Source: Gammaproteobacteria bacterium
GTDB taxonomy: Bacteria > Pseudomonadota > Gammaproteobacteria > Enterobacterales > Alteromonadaceae
Direction: 5' to 3'
DNA length: 64,000 nt
NCBI GenBank assembly: GCA_017302255.1
Contig: JAFLDV010000007.1
Coordinates: forward strand, 1 to 64,000
This document shows positions 9,823 through 18,858 of the stretch, piece after piece. The first letter of the stretch is position 1; every line of letters starts with the position of its first letter. The notes under the pieces were generated by a model that was not told where the DNA came from, ran no database searches, and saw only the letters and a program-made list of their open reading frames with translations. The translations under genes were made by a program, and so were the position numbers.

Positions 9823-10271
9823 TGTAGTGAAAACCCCTCCTCCGCTCTATCGGAATCGAAAAAAAGTTTGAATTTTCTTTTGAGCTGGGCGGGTATTAGC
9901 CGAAAATAGTTCACAACAGCGACAATTGAGTTTTTTTGCATCATCTGCACTGTACATAAAAAACCTAAGAACCGAGCAAAAATAGTAAACCATTGTTTTA
10001 AAACGAATAAATATTTTTCATCAAACCTATTGATCTTGTTCTAAGCCGCATGAAATCGGGCTTCACACAGGCGCAGCACGGGTCATCCACAGAGATATCC
10101 ACAGATTCTGTGAGTAAGATCCTGCAAGCCGCATCATTACTGGTCTCGCGCTGAAGTGGATAAAATTTGCTGGAATTTCCCTTTGTTCGAACCAAATTGA
10201 GCGAAACGCCAGCAGTTTGCTTAAACATTCGGCAAGTGCATGCAAACCGCGCTTTTGTCGCGGTGAAACTG
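9823..10271. other. Intergenic region with DnaA-box-like 9-mers
   Basis: About 450 bases between the MATE gene and the tRNA promoter with no convincing gene. It contains three 9-mers that each differ by one base from the DnaA box TTATCCACA: TCATCCACA at 10083-10091, ATATCCACA at 10095-10103 (same strand), and TTATCCACT on the minus strand at 10155-10163. Next to the second is a near-palindrome, CACAGATTCTGTG. A 6-bp hairpin (ACCGCG / CGCGGT, 10246-10264) stands just before the tRNA promoter. The left end must include the MATE promoter, which I could not place with confidence. Confidence 0.5.
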
Positions 10272-10300
10272 TTGACAGTGTGAAACTCTGGCATTAGTAT
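10272..10300 (+). promoter_or_regulatory. Sigma-70 promoter of tRNA-Asn with GC-rich discriminator
   Basis: A consensus -35 TTGACA (10272-10277), a 17-base spacer and a -10 TAGTAT (10295-10300), followed by TGCGCCCCG. The GC-rich discriminator just after the -10 is the classic signature of stable-RNA promoters under stringent (ppGpp) control. The tRNA begins 22 bases after the -10. Confidence 0.82.
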
Positions 10301-10322
10301 TGCGCCCCGTTGCAGAAACAGT

Positions 10323-10399
10323 TCCTCAGTAGCTCAGCCGGTTAGAGCGGCGGACTGTTAATCCGTAGGTCGTTGGTTCGAGTCCAACCTGGGGAGCCA
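10323..10399 (+). tRNA. tRNA-Asn (anticodon GTT)
   Basis: A complete cloverleaf: acceptor stem TCCTCAG pairs with CTGGGGA, with discriminator G and an encoded CCA end (10397-10399). The anticodon loop CTGTTAA places GTT at 10357-10359, reading AAC/AAU codons. The T-arm contains GGTTCGAGTCC. It closely matches the Escherichia coli Asn tRNA as remembered. It is transcribed alone from the promoter just upstream; no terminator with a clear T-run was seen after it. Confidence 0.97.
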
Positions 10400-10556
10400 A
10401 ATAACCTCTTCTTTTAGCGCTTTCTCGCTATTCTTTCTGCCAAACTACCCGATCACAGTTTATTTCAGTGCAATTTTTTGTTTTAATTAGATTTATGCCT
10501 GAAGAAGTCCGTTGCGGGCTATACTCCTCATGTCGCATTAGGAAGAATTTGCAACT

Positions 10557-12479
10557 ATGAAAATATTCCGCACTTTATTTATCGTTCAGATTGTTTGCAC
10601 ATTGATTCTGCAAACTGTGCTGATATACGCGCTGATCACTGCAACACAGCAACAGCAGAAGCAATTGATCATGACGCAACAACAAGTCATCAGCCAAGCA
10701 TTGAAGAGTTTTGAAGGTGAAGACTACGCAGCATTTGCTCAAAGCCTGCGCAGCAGTATCAACATCCAACAACTACATTTGTCGAACACTGATGGAACAG
10801 TCCTGACCGAATTTAATAGCACAACGCAAAATTCGTCATTAGTTGCTGACCTATTTAAAATTGCCGGCTTTCCGCGTGAATTAGCATCGGTGAAATATGC
10901 CGAGCAAAGTCTGCAACTGCGTTTTAAACCAAATCTGGATAACCAAGACCAAGCCTTTATGCAAGCCTTATGGGTTGTGTTGTTGGCTCCGTTGTTTTTG
11001 GTATTAGTGCCAGCCTTAGTTGCACCAGTGCAAGCAAAAACCATTATGGTCAAACTGAATCGCAGTTTGTCGTCAGCAATGGACAGATTTATGCGAGATC
11101 CAGCGGCAAACTTACCAGATCTGAATCTGCCTGATGAGTTTGATGACGTAGTGATGACCTTGCAACGTTTTGGAGACTTCAGCCAGCAGCAATTTAGCGA
11201 AATGTCGCGTGCTGCGAAGTTAGTTGCAGAAGATGCATATAAAGATACCGTCACCAACTTACCAAACCGCAATAGATTTGTGCAGTACTATGAAGAGCAC
11301 CTACGCGACAGCAACAATGTCGATTTCGGTATCTTTGCAATCGTTCGCTGTACTGAGCTTCAGACCATCAACCAAAGCCGCGGTTACCAAGAAGGCGACA
11401 AGTACATTCGTGAAGTCGCTGCAATTTCCGAGCGGGCGGCAGCAACTTATCGGGACGCTTTAGTTTATCGTTTAAACAGTTCCGACTTTGGCGTATTGAT
11501 CCCGCGGATCACGGCAAAAGAAGCTGAAAACTTCGGTATGCTGCTGCAAAGCAAATTCAACGAATACCAAAAATTGACCGAACTTGATTCTGTCGCTTAC
11601 ACCGGGATGGTCAGTTATCAAGCAGGTCGCGCATTAGGTGAGTTATTAGCCATTGCAGATACTGCAATCAGCTTGGCGCAGACTAAACAAACCAACTTTT
11701 GGCATCTCCAAAAAGATGACAGCCAAGCCGATGGGGCGACCATGGGCTATGGCAACCAAAATTGGCGTAATGTCATTGATGACGTGCTCGGGCATGAGCG
11801 AATTTCATTGTTAACTCAGTCGATTCAACCTGCAAACCGTTCTAGCAAAACCTACTCTGAAATTTTGGTCCGTTTTAGCACTGCCGAAGGTCAGTTGTTA
11901 CCGACAGCATCATTTTTAGCGATGGCGGAAAAGCTTGATAAGATTATCGCTGTTGACCGGTTAATTATTGAAACCGCATTAAACACCATTAAATCTAAAA
12001 ACCTGCAAGACCAATATTTTGGTCTTAACCTATCGCCTCGCTGCGTGCACGATGATCAATTCATCATTTGGCTGGAACGCCGGTTACTAAAAGACGCCTC
12101 AATTGCCAATAAATTGGTATTTGAAATCAGCGAATTTGGCTTACAGCAGAATCTTAAAACCAGCAAACGCTTTATCGATATGATTCACCGTGCTGGTGCC
12201 CGCATTACCGTGGAAAAATTCGGCACAGGGATCACCTCATTTAAGTTTTTCCGAGATCTGAAACCAGACTTTGTGAAAATGGATGGCAGTTACACTCGTC
12301 ATATCGATGACGATAAAAACAATCAATACTTTATGCGCTTGATGATTGATCTTGCCCATAGGATTGGCGTAAACGTCTTTGCAGAAAGTGTGGAAACTCA
12401 AGAAGAGAAACATATGCTGGAGTCTTTATTTATTGACGGGACTCAAGGCTATTACATCGGCAAGCCCGCGCCCATCTAA
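10557..12479 (+). CDS. Membrane protein with degenerate GGDEF and EAL domains (CsrD/MshH-like)
   Basis: A 640-residue protein with TM1 (about 7-29), a periplasmic segment, TM2 (about 137-157), a HAMP-like linker, a GGDEF-type domain (about 235-380) and an EAL-type domain (about 400-640). Both catalytic signatures are lost: the GGDEF loop reads NSSDF, the EAL motif reads EIL, and the metal-binding DDFGTG reads EKFGTG, although NLSP, FEISE and the FVKMDG lysine remain. It is therefore unlikely to make or cleave c-di-GMP. Length, topology and the pair of degenerate domains match CsrD (MshH), which in E. coli promotes RNase E decay of CsrB/CsrC RNAs; LapD-type c-di-GMP sensing is the alternative. 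It is monocistronic. Confidence 0.72.
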   Translation: MKIFRTLFIVQIVCTLILQTVLIYALITATQQQQKQLIMTQQQVISQALKSFEGEDYAAFAQSLRSSINIQQLHLSNTDGTVLTEFNSTTQNSSLVADLFKIAGFPRELASVKYAEQSLQLRFKPNLDNQDQAFMQALWVVLLAPLFLVLVPALVAPVQAKTIMVKLNRSLSSAMDRFMRDPAANLPDLNLPDEFDDVVMTLQRFGDFSQQQFSEMSRAAKLVAEDAYKDTVTNLPNRNRFVQYYEEHLRDSNNVDFGIFAIVRCTELQTINQSRGYQEGDKYIREVAAISERAAATYRDALVYRLNSSDFGVLIPRITAKEAENFGMLLQSKFNEYQKLTELDSVAYTGMVSYQAGRALGELLAIADTAISLAQTKQTNFWHLQKDDSQADGATMGYGNQNWRNVIDDVLGHERISLLTQSIQPANRSSKTYSEILVRFSTAEGQLLPTASFLAMAEKLDKIIAVDRLIIETALNTIKSKNLQDQYFGLNLSPRCVHDDQFIIWLERRLLKDASIANKLVFEISEFGLQQNLKTSKRFIDMIHRAGARITVEKFGTGITSFKFFRDLKPDFVKMDGSYTRHIDDDKNNQYFMRLMIDLAHRIGVNVFAESVETQEEKHMLESLFIDGTQGYYIGKPAPI

Positions 12480-12652
12480 GTGGCGCTGTTCATCGATGTT
12501 TCAAATCACACAACGAACTTTTTAAAACTTAACTGAATGCGCCACTAAATGTGGCGTTCAACTAAGTTTATTAGCCGAATAGGCCACTGCCCTAGCGCTG
12601 TTAACAGGTGAATTTGCTTTGATCTATCGCAGCAACCCTACGCTTTATCGGG

Positions 12653-12681
12653 TTGTATGCGAGCCGACAAATCCGCATAAT
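12653..12681 (+). promoter_or_regulatory. Candidate promoter of the rnf operon
   Basis: TTGTAT (12653-12658), a 17-base spacer, CATAAT (12676-12681), 83 bases before the rnfA start. The -35 overlaps the right arm of a small inverted repeat (CAACCC at 12633-12638 / GGGTTG at 12650-12655), which might be an operator. Assigned by pattern only. Confidence 0.45.
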
Positions 12682-12764
12682 AGCGCACCTTGATGGCTTC
12701 GCTTCAATGATTCTGTAATGTCTTGTGAGCAAGTGCTGGCAGCTGCCAACAGTGAGACCGAATA

Positions 12765-13346
12765 ATGACTGAGTTTTTGCTTCTTTTAGTCAGCACCATT
12801 TTAGTCAATAATTTTGTGCTGGTTAAATTTTTGGGCCTTTGCCCATTTATGGGTGTTTCCAATAAACTCGACACCGCAATAGGCATGTGTTTAGCGACCA
12901 CCTTTGTGCTCACTCTTGCCTCCCTCTGCAGCTATTTGGTAGAAAGTTATATTCTGGCTCCGCTGGAACTGAGTTATTTGCGCACCCTTACTTTTATTTT
13001 GGTGATTGCAGTCGTCGTTCAATTCACCGAGATGGTCGTGCATAAAACTAGCCCCACTCTCTATCGGTTGTTAGGGATTTTCTTGCCACTAATCACTACC
13101 AATTGTGCGGTATTAGGCGTGGCCTTGTTAAACGTAAAATCTAACCATGGTTTATTCCACTCTGTTGTTTATGGCTTCGGCGCCGCTGTTGGTTTCTCGC
13201 TTGTCTTAGTGTTATTTGCCGCGATGCGCGAGCGTCTGGCCTCTGCTGATGTGCCATTACCATTTCGCGGAGCGGCTATTGGTTTAATTACGGCCGGTTT
13301 AATGTCCCTCGCATTTATGGGATTCACCGGCTTAGTAAAAGGTTAA
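12765..13346 (+). CDS. rnfA: Rnf electron transport complex subunit A
   Basis: A 193-residue integral membrane protein with six predicted helices. The N-terminal helix motif [28 protein letters not shown] and the central [13 protein letters not shown] are hallmark RnfA/NqrE-family segments; the conserved Cys in the two half-repeats (LGLCPF and TTNCAV) hold a membrane [2Fe-2S] cluster in Rnf and NQR structures. It is the first gene of rnfABCDGE, a complex that couples electron transfer between ferredoxin or NADH to ion movement; in E. coli the homologous Rsx complex reduces SoxR. rnfB starts 6 bases later. Confidence 0.97.
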   Translation: MTEFLLLLVSTILVNNFVLVKFLGLCPFMGVSNKLDTAIGMCLATTFVLTLASLCSYLVESYILAPLELSYLRTLTFILVIAVVVQFTEMVVHKTSPTLYRLLGIFLPLITTNCAVLGVALLNVKSNHGLFHSVVYGFGAAVGFSLVLVLFAAMRERLASADVPLPFRGAAIGLITAGLMSLAFMGFTGLVKG

Positions 13347-13352
13347 TTTGAT

Positions 13353-13904
13353 ATGCTTATCGCGTTATTAACTTTGACCGGCTTAGCGTTAATCTTTGGC
13401 GCTATCCTTGGTTACGCTGCTATCCGTTTCAAAGTCGAAGCGGATCCGCTGGTTGACCAAATTGATGACATTCTGCCGCAAACTCAATGCGGGCAATGTG
13501 GTTATCCAGGTTGCCGGCCATACGCAGAAGCGATTGCCAACGGTGATGCCATTAATAAATGTCCACCAGGCGGCGATGCTGCGATCAAAAAACTAGCATC
13601 TTTGCTTGGGGTTGAAGCCAAGCCGCTAGATGGCGCACAAACCCCTGCCATTAAACGTGTGGCATATATCCGCGAAGATGAATGTATCGGTTGCACTAAG
13701 TGCATTCAAGCATGTCCAGTTGATGCCATTGTTGGCGCTTCCAAACAAATGCATACCGTGATCACTGATGAATGCACAGGTTGTGATTTGTGTGTAGAAC
13801 CTTGCCCTGTGAACTGTATCGACATGTTGCCGGTACCTACCAGCGTCGAGCGCTGGAAATGGGATCTCCAAGCAATCCCAGTGAAAATGGTGGAGACGAA
13901 CTAA
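13353..13904 (+). CDS. rnfB: Rnf electron transport complex subunit B (iron-sulfur)
   Basis: A 183-residue protein with an N-terminal membrane anchor (about 3-24). A 4Fe-4S domain has Cys46, 49, 54 and 71 ([11 protein letters not shown] ... INKCPPGG), and a two-cluster ferredoxin domain has [12 protein letters not shown] and [12 protein letters not shown]. The clusters pass electrons between the soluble donor and the membrane subunits. It starts 6 bases after rnfA; its TAA at 13902-13904 directly precedes the TTG start of rnfC. Confidence 0.97.
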   Translation: MLIALLTLTGLALIFGAILGYAAIRFKVEADPLVDQIDDILPQTQCGQCGYPGCRPYAEAIANGDAINKCPPGGDAAIKKLASLLGVEAKPLDGAQTPAIKRVAYIREDECIGCTKCIQACPVDAIVGASKQMHTVITDECTGCDLCVEPCPVNCIDMLPVPTSVERWKWDLQAIPVKMVETN

Positions 13905-16436
13905 TTGGCTTCTTTGTTTCAACAAATTAAATCAGGGATGTTGTGGGACTTTCATGGTGGCATTCACCCACCAGCGCGAAAAACCCAAACCAGTCAAAAA
14001 CCATTAGGTCGCCTCAGTCTGCCTGAACGGTTGTATATTCCGTTGCGACAACATATTGGTGTTGCTGGCAAATTATTGGTGCAACCCGGCGATTACGTCC
14101 TGAAAGGACAACCGCTGACCGCCGCGAATAACGCTATGGCTGTGCCTGTGCACGCGCCTACTTCGGGCCATGTGTTGGCAATTGATGATCATCCATCAGC
14201 GCATCCATCGGCACTTCCCGAACCCATGATAGTTATGGTTCCAGATGGCCTCGAACAATGGCGTGAGCGTCAACCGTTAGATCCTGAGCATATTAGCCGT
14301 CAGCAAATTCTTGCTCGTATTCAAGATGCTGGTATTGCAGGCATGGGCGGTGCTGGTTTCCCAACGCATATCAAATCATCAGCAAGCCAAGGCGTTGACT
14401 ACCTAATCATTAACGCCGCCGAATGTGAACCTTACATCACCGCCGACGATGCATTAATGCAAACCGAAGCGGAAACAATAATGCAAGGGATTGATATTCT
14501 TTGTGATTTGTTAAGCCCTAAAGCAGTTTTGATCGGCATTGAAGACGACAAACCTCGCGCCATTGCTGCGATGCAAGCAGCGTGTGGCAACCGTAAAGAT
14601 TTCTATGTTCGTGTTGTACCTGCCAAATATCCAAGTGGTGGCGAGAAGCAATTAATCCAACGCTTAACCAGCAAAGAAGTACCTGCGGGCCGTCGACCAC
14701 TCGATATTGGCATCGTCATGCAAAACGTCGGTACCGCCTTTGCTATCGCACAGGCTGTGCTGCATGACATTCCGTTAATTTCGCGGATTGTCACTGTTGT
14801 TGGCGAAACACTTAGTCGCCCACAAAACGTATTGGCGCTTGTCGGCACGCCGGTTGGCTTTTTGCTAGACAGTTGTGGATTCGTTGCTGAAGCAAAACAA
14901 CGAGTGATCATGGGTGGCCCTATGATGGGTTTCACTTTGCCTAGTTTGCAAATTCCAATCGTAAAAACTAGCAACTGCATCATCGCCCCAACCGATGCCG
15001 AGTTACCAACCACTGGTCCGGAACTTGATTGTATTCGTTGTGGCGCATGTGCCGAGGCTTGCCCTGCCACCCTGCTTCCTCAGCAGTTATTGTGGTTTAG
15101 CAAAGCCAAAGATCATGACAAGTTAAAAGAACACCATTTATCAGACTGCATCGAATGCGGTGCTTGTGCGTACGTTTGTCCAAGCGAAATCCCGTTGGTG
15201 CATTATTATCGAGTGGCTAAAGCGGAGATCCGCGAACAGCATCGAGATGAACTGAAAGCAGAGCAAGCAAAAGCGCGGTTTGAGGCTAGAAATGAAAGGC
15301 TTGAACGCGAGAAGCAACAACGTATGGCGAAAAACCAAGCGTTAGCAGCACAGCGACAATCGATGCTTGCTGAGCAGCAGAAGCAACAAATTGCTGATGC
15401 TGCGTCTCGTGTCGAAACCACTGCTGAGACCTTAAGCAAAGAACAGATTATTGCTGAGCGCGAACGCAAAAAAGCGGAAGCCCGTGCTTACCAAGCAGCA
15501 AAAGCACAAAACCAAGTAGAAAACCCGGCTGAAACCAAAGTAGAGCCAGCACCAGCAACTGAGGTCAACACCGACACAGCAACAGATCCTCGCCAATCGG
15601 CGGTGGCGGCGGCGATTGCACGGGCAAAAGCGAAGAAAGCTGGCATTAGCGAGAACGCCGAAGCCGACGAAGTGCCTGCAAGCTCGGCAACGCTCGACTC
15701 AGATAAAGCCGCGGACCCACGCTCGGCCGCTGTAGCTGCGGCAATTGCGCGAGCTAAAGCGAAAAAAGCCGGAATTAGCGCCGACGCTGAGGCGGCAAAA
15801 GCTGCCGAAGTGTCCGCCAGCCCAATCGCGCTCGACACAGAAAAAGCGACAGATCCTCGCGCAGCAGCTGTCGCGGCAGCAATAGCTCGAGCCAAAGCGA
15901 AAAAAGCAGGAATTAGCGCAGAAGCTGAAGCGACAAAATCAGAAGATGCAGTTGCCGGAGCAGAAAATACAACTCCGGTTGACACAGAAAAAGCCGCAGA
16001 TCCAAGAGCTGCAGCTGTCGCGGCGGCAATAGCTCGGGCCAAAGCGAAAAAGGCAGCTGAAGCAACATCGACAATTACCACTGCCGATTTAACGGCCGAA
16101 ACAGCAGTCAATACGACTATTGCAGCCGATGTTCCAGTTGCGGCTTCACCAGTTGCTGATGCTGCAGATCCACGAGCAGCGGCAGTTGCGGCAGCTATTG
16201 CTCGGGCCAAAGCCAAAAAGGCAGCGGAAACCCAGCAAGAGCCAAGTGCTGACGCTGAAATCAACCAAATAACGCCTGAGACCGAAACCAAAGCTGTCGC
16301 AGCAGAACCGGCAGTTATCGAGGCTTCAACAAACGTAGTCGCACCCACCGATGCGAAAAAAGCAGCTATTGCTGCAGCAATAGCTCGGGCCAAGGCGAAA
16401 AAAGCCATTGAGTCTGATCAGGAGAAATCGGAATGA
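13905..16436 (+). CDS. rnfC: Rnf electron transport complex subunit C, long repeat-bearing form
   Basis: An 843-residue protein begun by a TTG codon directly after the rnfB stop; GGAG lies nine bases upstream and the N-terminus (LWDFHGGIHPP) aligns with family starts, so TTG is right. It has the NADH/flavin-binding Complex1_51K-like core, with AGMGGAGFPTHIK near residue 145, two ferredoxin motifs (CIRCGACAEACP, CIECGACAYVCP), a charged coiled-coil region (about 430-530), and then six Ala/Lys-rich repeats to the C-terminus. RnfC is the cytoplasmic peripheral subunit that exchanges electrons with NADH. E. coli RsxC (about 740 residues) has similar but shorter repeats. The stop overlaps the rnfD start (ATGA). 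Confidence 0.96.
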   Translation: MASLFQQIKSGMLWDFHGGIHPPARKTQTSQKPLGRLSLPERLYIPLRQHIGVAGKLLVQPGDYVLKGQPLTAANNAMAVPVHAPTSGHVLAIDDHPSAHPSALPEPMIVMVPDGLEQWRERQPLDPEHISRQQILARIQDAGIAGMGGAGFPTHIKSSASQGVDYLIINAAECEPYITADDALMQTEAETIMQGIDILCDLLSPKAVLIGIEDDKPRAIAAMQAACGNRKDFYVRVVPAKYPSGGEKQLIQRLTSKEVPAGRRPLDIGIVMQNVGTAFAIAQAVLHDIPLISRIVTVVGETLSRPQNVLALVGTPVGFLLDSCGFVAEAKQRVIMGGPMMGFTLPSLQIPIVKTSNCIIAPTDAELPTTGPELDCIRCGACAEACPATLLPQQLLWFSKAKDHDKLKEHHLSDCIECGACAYVCPSEIPLVHYYRVAKAEIREQHRDELKAEQAKARFEARNERLEREKQQRMAKNQALAAQRQSMLAEQQKQQIADAASRVETTAETLSKEQIIAERERKKAEARAYQAAKAQNQVENPAETKVEPAPATEVNTDTATDPRQSAVAAAIARAKAKKAGISENAEADEVPASSATLDSDKAADPRSAAVAAAIARAKAKKAGISADAEAAKAAEVSASPIALDTEKATDPRAAAVAAAIARAKAKKAGISAEAEATKSEDAVAGAENTTPVDTEKAADPRAAAVAAAIARAKAKKAAEATSTITTADLTAETAVNTTIAADVPVAASPVADAADPRAAAVAAAIARAKAKKAAETQQEPSADAEINQITPETETKAVAAEPAVIEASTNVVAPTDAKKAAIAAAIARAKAKKAIESDQEKSE
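15585..16411 (+). repeat. Six imperfect coding repeats in rnfC (Ala/Lys-rich)
   Basis: Six copies of a unit centred on DPRAAAVAAAIARAKAKKA, spaced by variable linkers of about 5-45 residues (residues 561-836 of RnfC). The linkers are acidic and Ala-rich; the units are basic, and each would form an amphipathic helix. The last copy is divergent (DAKKAAIAAAIARAKAKKA). The repeats also create a long Ala-rich open frame on the opposite strand that is not a gene. Confidence 0.9.
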
Positions 16437-17497
16437 GTTTCAGAGTTGCAGCATCGCCACACCATCATGCGCGAGTGCAAACGTCGACATTAATGCTCAA
16501 AGTTGCTTTAGCAACATTGCCAGGCATTGCTGCACAGCTGTATTTCTTTGGTTATGCTGTTTTAATTCAATTGGCACTAGCCGTGGTTACAGCTTGGTCA
16601 GCAGAAGCTTTAGTGCTGAGCTTACGTGAAAAAACCATAGTTAACCGTTTGAAAGACCACAGCGCACTAGTTACAGCCGTACTATTAGCCGTTGCGATCC
16701 CGGCATACGCGCCATGGTGGATCATCGTATTGGGCACGGCTTTTGCCATCATTATTGTAAAGCAACTGTACGGCGGTCTTGGCAACAATTTATTCAATCC
16801 AGCAATGGCCGCTTATGTATTGTTGTTGATTTCCTTTCCACAACAAATGACCGCATGGACACCGCCTACGGCGCTGCAAGCACAAGAGCAAAGCACATTT
16901 GATCCAGTGTGTCTGGTTTTTACTGACTTCAGTTGCGCTGGTTATAGCATTACCCAACTCAAAACTGATGTGGACGGTCGGACTATGGCGACGCCACTGG
17001 ACACACTAAAGACCGATCTCACTAACAACAAAACCGTCAGCGAGAGTCGACAACAACCGATGTTCGCCGAAATTGGTGGTTTTGGCTGGAATTGGGTTAA
17101 CTTAGGCTTTTTGCTCGGCGGCCTGTGGTTATGGCAACAAGGCGTAATTCAATGGCGCATCCCAGTTGCGGTTTTAGTGAGTCTTGGCATTTGTAGCAGT
17201 ATCGGCGCTATGGTCGACGCAGACCAGTATGCTAGCCCACTTTTCCATTGGTTTTCTGGCGGCACTATGCTCGCTGCTTTCTTTATTGCGACAGATCCTG
17301 TTTCTGCCTCAACGACCGCCAAAGGCCGCCTAATTTATGGCGCTTTAATTGGTCTTTTGGTGTATTTGATCCGTACTTTTGGCGGTTTTCCGGATGGTTA
17401 CGCTTTTGCGGTAATGCTGGCGAATGTTGCGGTGCCTTTGATTGACGCTTATACCAAACCTCGTACTTATGGTCACAAAGCAAAGGGAAGCGAATAA
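16433..17497 (+). CDS. rnfD: Rnf electron transport complex subunit D (flavoprotein)
   Basis: A 354-residue membrane protein of the RnfD/NqrB family with about nine to ten helices. The FMN is attached covalently through a phosphodiester to a Thr; here the site reads GRTMATPLDTLK with Thr187, the same residue number as in characterised RnfD proteins, though the usual SGAT has become TMAT. FNPAMAAYVLLLISFP and TDPVSASTTAKGR are further family segments. It overlaps rnfC by four bases with GGAG upstream. An ApbE flavin transferase would be needed and is not in this window. Confidence 0.96.
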   Translation: MSFRVAASPHHHARVQTSTLMLKVALATLPGIAAQLYFFGYAVLIQLALAVVTAWSAEALVLSLREKTIVNRLKDHSALVTAVLLAVAIPAYAPWWIIVLGTAFAIIIVKQLYGGLGNNLFNPAMAAYVLLLISFPQQMTAWTPPTALQAQEQSTFDPVCLVFTDFSCAGYSITQLKTDVDGRTMATPLDTLKTDLTNNKTVSESRQQPMFAEIGGFGWNWVNLGFLLGGLWLWQQGVIQWRIPVAVLVSLGICSSIGAMVDADQYASPLFHWFSGGTMLAAFFIATDPVSASTTAKGRLIYGALIGLLVYLIRTFGGFPDGYAFAVMLANVAVPLIDAYTKPRTYGHKAKGSE

Positions 17498-17498
17498 A

Positions 17499-18134
17499 AT
17501 GCTGAAATTTGTCAGTAAAAATGCGCTGCTACTTGGGCTTTCAGCCACTTTATGTGTTGGCTTAATTGCTGGAGTTAACCTTCTTACTAAAGAGCGGATC
17601 GCGGCGCAAACATTGGCGCAAAAAGTCGCTTTGTTGCAAGAGGTGTTGCCTGCGGGGACTGCTGATCTGAGCATTCTCGACAACTGTATCTATATTGAAG
17701 ATAAAGCAGTGTTTGGCGTTGCACGAACTCCAATTTACCGTACTCAAGTGAACAATCAAACCGTGTATGTGGTCGAAACCACAGCCCCTGATGGTTACAG
17801 CGGCAACATCGAATTATTAGCTGCGATCCGCAGCGATGCTACGATTCTGGCAGTGCGTACGTTAAAGCACCAAGAAACACCGGGGCTTGGCGACAAAATT
17901 GATATGCAAAAAGGCGATTGGATGCTGAGTTTTAATGGGGTCCAAGTGCAAGGTGTCGACGATAAGCGAATTGCCGTGCGTAAGGATGGCGGTCAGTTTG
18001 ACCAGTTCACTGGTGCGACTATTACGCCAAGAGCTGTAGTCGGAGCCGTGAAGCGAGCTGCGATATATTTGCAGCAACACCCTGAATTAGCCCACCAGCC
18101 TTCAGCATGCCAACCGGCGACGTCAGAGCAATGA
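17499..18134 (+). CDS. rnfG: Rnf electron transport complex subunit G (flavoprotein)
   Basis: A 211-residue protein started at the ATG at 17499, one base after the rnfD stop and behind GGGAAG. It has one N-terminal membrane helix (about 8-28) and a periplasmic FMN-binding domain. The flavinylation motif [13 protein letters not shown] (residues 168-180) puts the covalently bound FMN on Thr174. [11 protein letters not shown] is another conserved element. It carries electrons on the periplasmic side of the complex. Confidence 0.96.
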   Translation: MLKFVSKNALLLGLSATLCVGLIAGVNLLTKERIAAQTLAQKVALLQEVLPAGTADLSILDNCIYIEDKAVFGVARTPIYRTQVNNQTVYVVETTAPDGYSGNIELLAAIRSDATILAVRTLKHQETPGLGDKIDMQKGDWMLSFNGVQVQGVDDKRIAVRKDGGQFDQFTGATITPRAVVGAVKRAAIYLQQHPELAHQPSACQPATSEQ

Positions 18135-18141
18135 GGAATTT

Positions 18142-18843
18142 ATGAGCAACTTTCGTGAACTGATGCAACAAGGCTTATGGCGCAATAACCCTGGTTTAGT
18201 GCAGCTGCTCGGCCTTTGCCCGCTACTTGCCACAAGTTCGTCATTGACTAATGCGATTGGCTTAGGCCTGGCGACAATGTTGGTACTTGCAAGTACTAAC
18301 TTAATGATTTCATTAGTACGCAATCAGGTGCCTGCGGAGATCCGCATTCCAGTGTTCGTGATGATTATCGCCGCGGTAGTCACGGCAATTGAACAACTTA
18401 TGCATGCTTACACCTTCGCACTTTATCAATCACTTGGCATTTTCATCCCTTTGATTGTCACCAACTGCATCGTCATTGGCCGTGCTGAAGCCTTTGCGTC
18501 GAAAAACCCTCCCCTCGCCGCAGTCTTTGATGGCCTGATGATGGGCGCTGGATTTTGTTTGGTGCTTGTCGCGCTTGGCGCAATTCGTGAAATCCTCGGC
18601 CAAGGAACTTTATTCGCTGGCGCTGAAACCTTACTTGGAAGCTGGGCATCAGTGTTGAAAATTACTGTGTACCATGCCGATAGCCATTTCTTACTAGCAA
18701 TTTTACCGCCAGGCGCTTTTCTGGTTTTAGGATTTTTGATTGCCGGTAAAAACGCCTTAGATCTGCGGAAAAAGGCCAGTGAAGCCTCACAAAAAGGCAG
18801 TATTCAGCGCGCTCGGGTCACTCACGTAAATACTAATAACTAG
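18142..18843 (+). CDS. rnfE: Rnf electron transport complex subunit E
   Basis: A 233-residue membrane protein, a paralogue of RnfA with the same six-helix fold and paired Cys motifs ([10 protein letters not shown] and [18 protein letters not shown]). Start ATG at 18142, 7 bases after the rnfG stop with GAGGAA upstream. It is the last gene of the rnf operon; nth follows 15 bases later, an order seen widely in gammaproteobacteria. Confidence 0.97.
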   Translation: MSNFRELMQQGLWRNNPGLVQLLGLCPLLATSSSLTNAIGLGLATMLVLASTNLMISLVRNQVPAEIRIPVFVMIIAAVVTAIEQLMHAYTFALYQSLGIFIPLIVTNCIVIGRAEAFASKNPPLAAVFDGLMMGAGFCLVLVALGAIREILGQGTLFAGAETLLGSWASVLKITVYHADSHFLLAILPPGAFLVLGFLIAGKNALDLRKKASEASQKGSIQRARVTHVNTNN

Positions 18844-18858
18844 AGTCTAGTTGACCGA

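Noticed and set aside
10083-10163. Chromosomal replication origin (oriC)
   Set aside because: Only three imperfect boxes, no AT-rich unwinding element and no dnaA, dnaN, gidA or mnmG genes nearby.
9998-10294. Open frame of 98 codons on the minus strand upstream of tRNA-Asn
   Set aside because: It covers the tRNA promoter spacer and the DnaA-like 9-mers, has no ribosome site and its translation (Cys/Arg-rich without pattern) looks non-coding.
15488-16408. 306-codon Ala-rich open frame antisense to rnfC
   Set aside because: It is the mirror of the repeated Ala/Lys units of RnfC, whose codon composition keeps the reverse frame free of stops; no ribosome site or family pattern.
15585-16411. Tandem DNA repeat or mobile element
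   Set aside because: The repeats are coding, keep frame and match a known feature of RnfC proteins.
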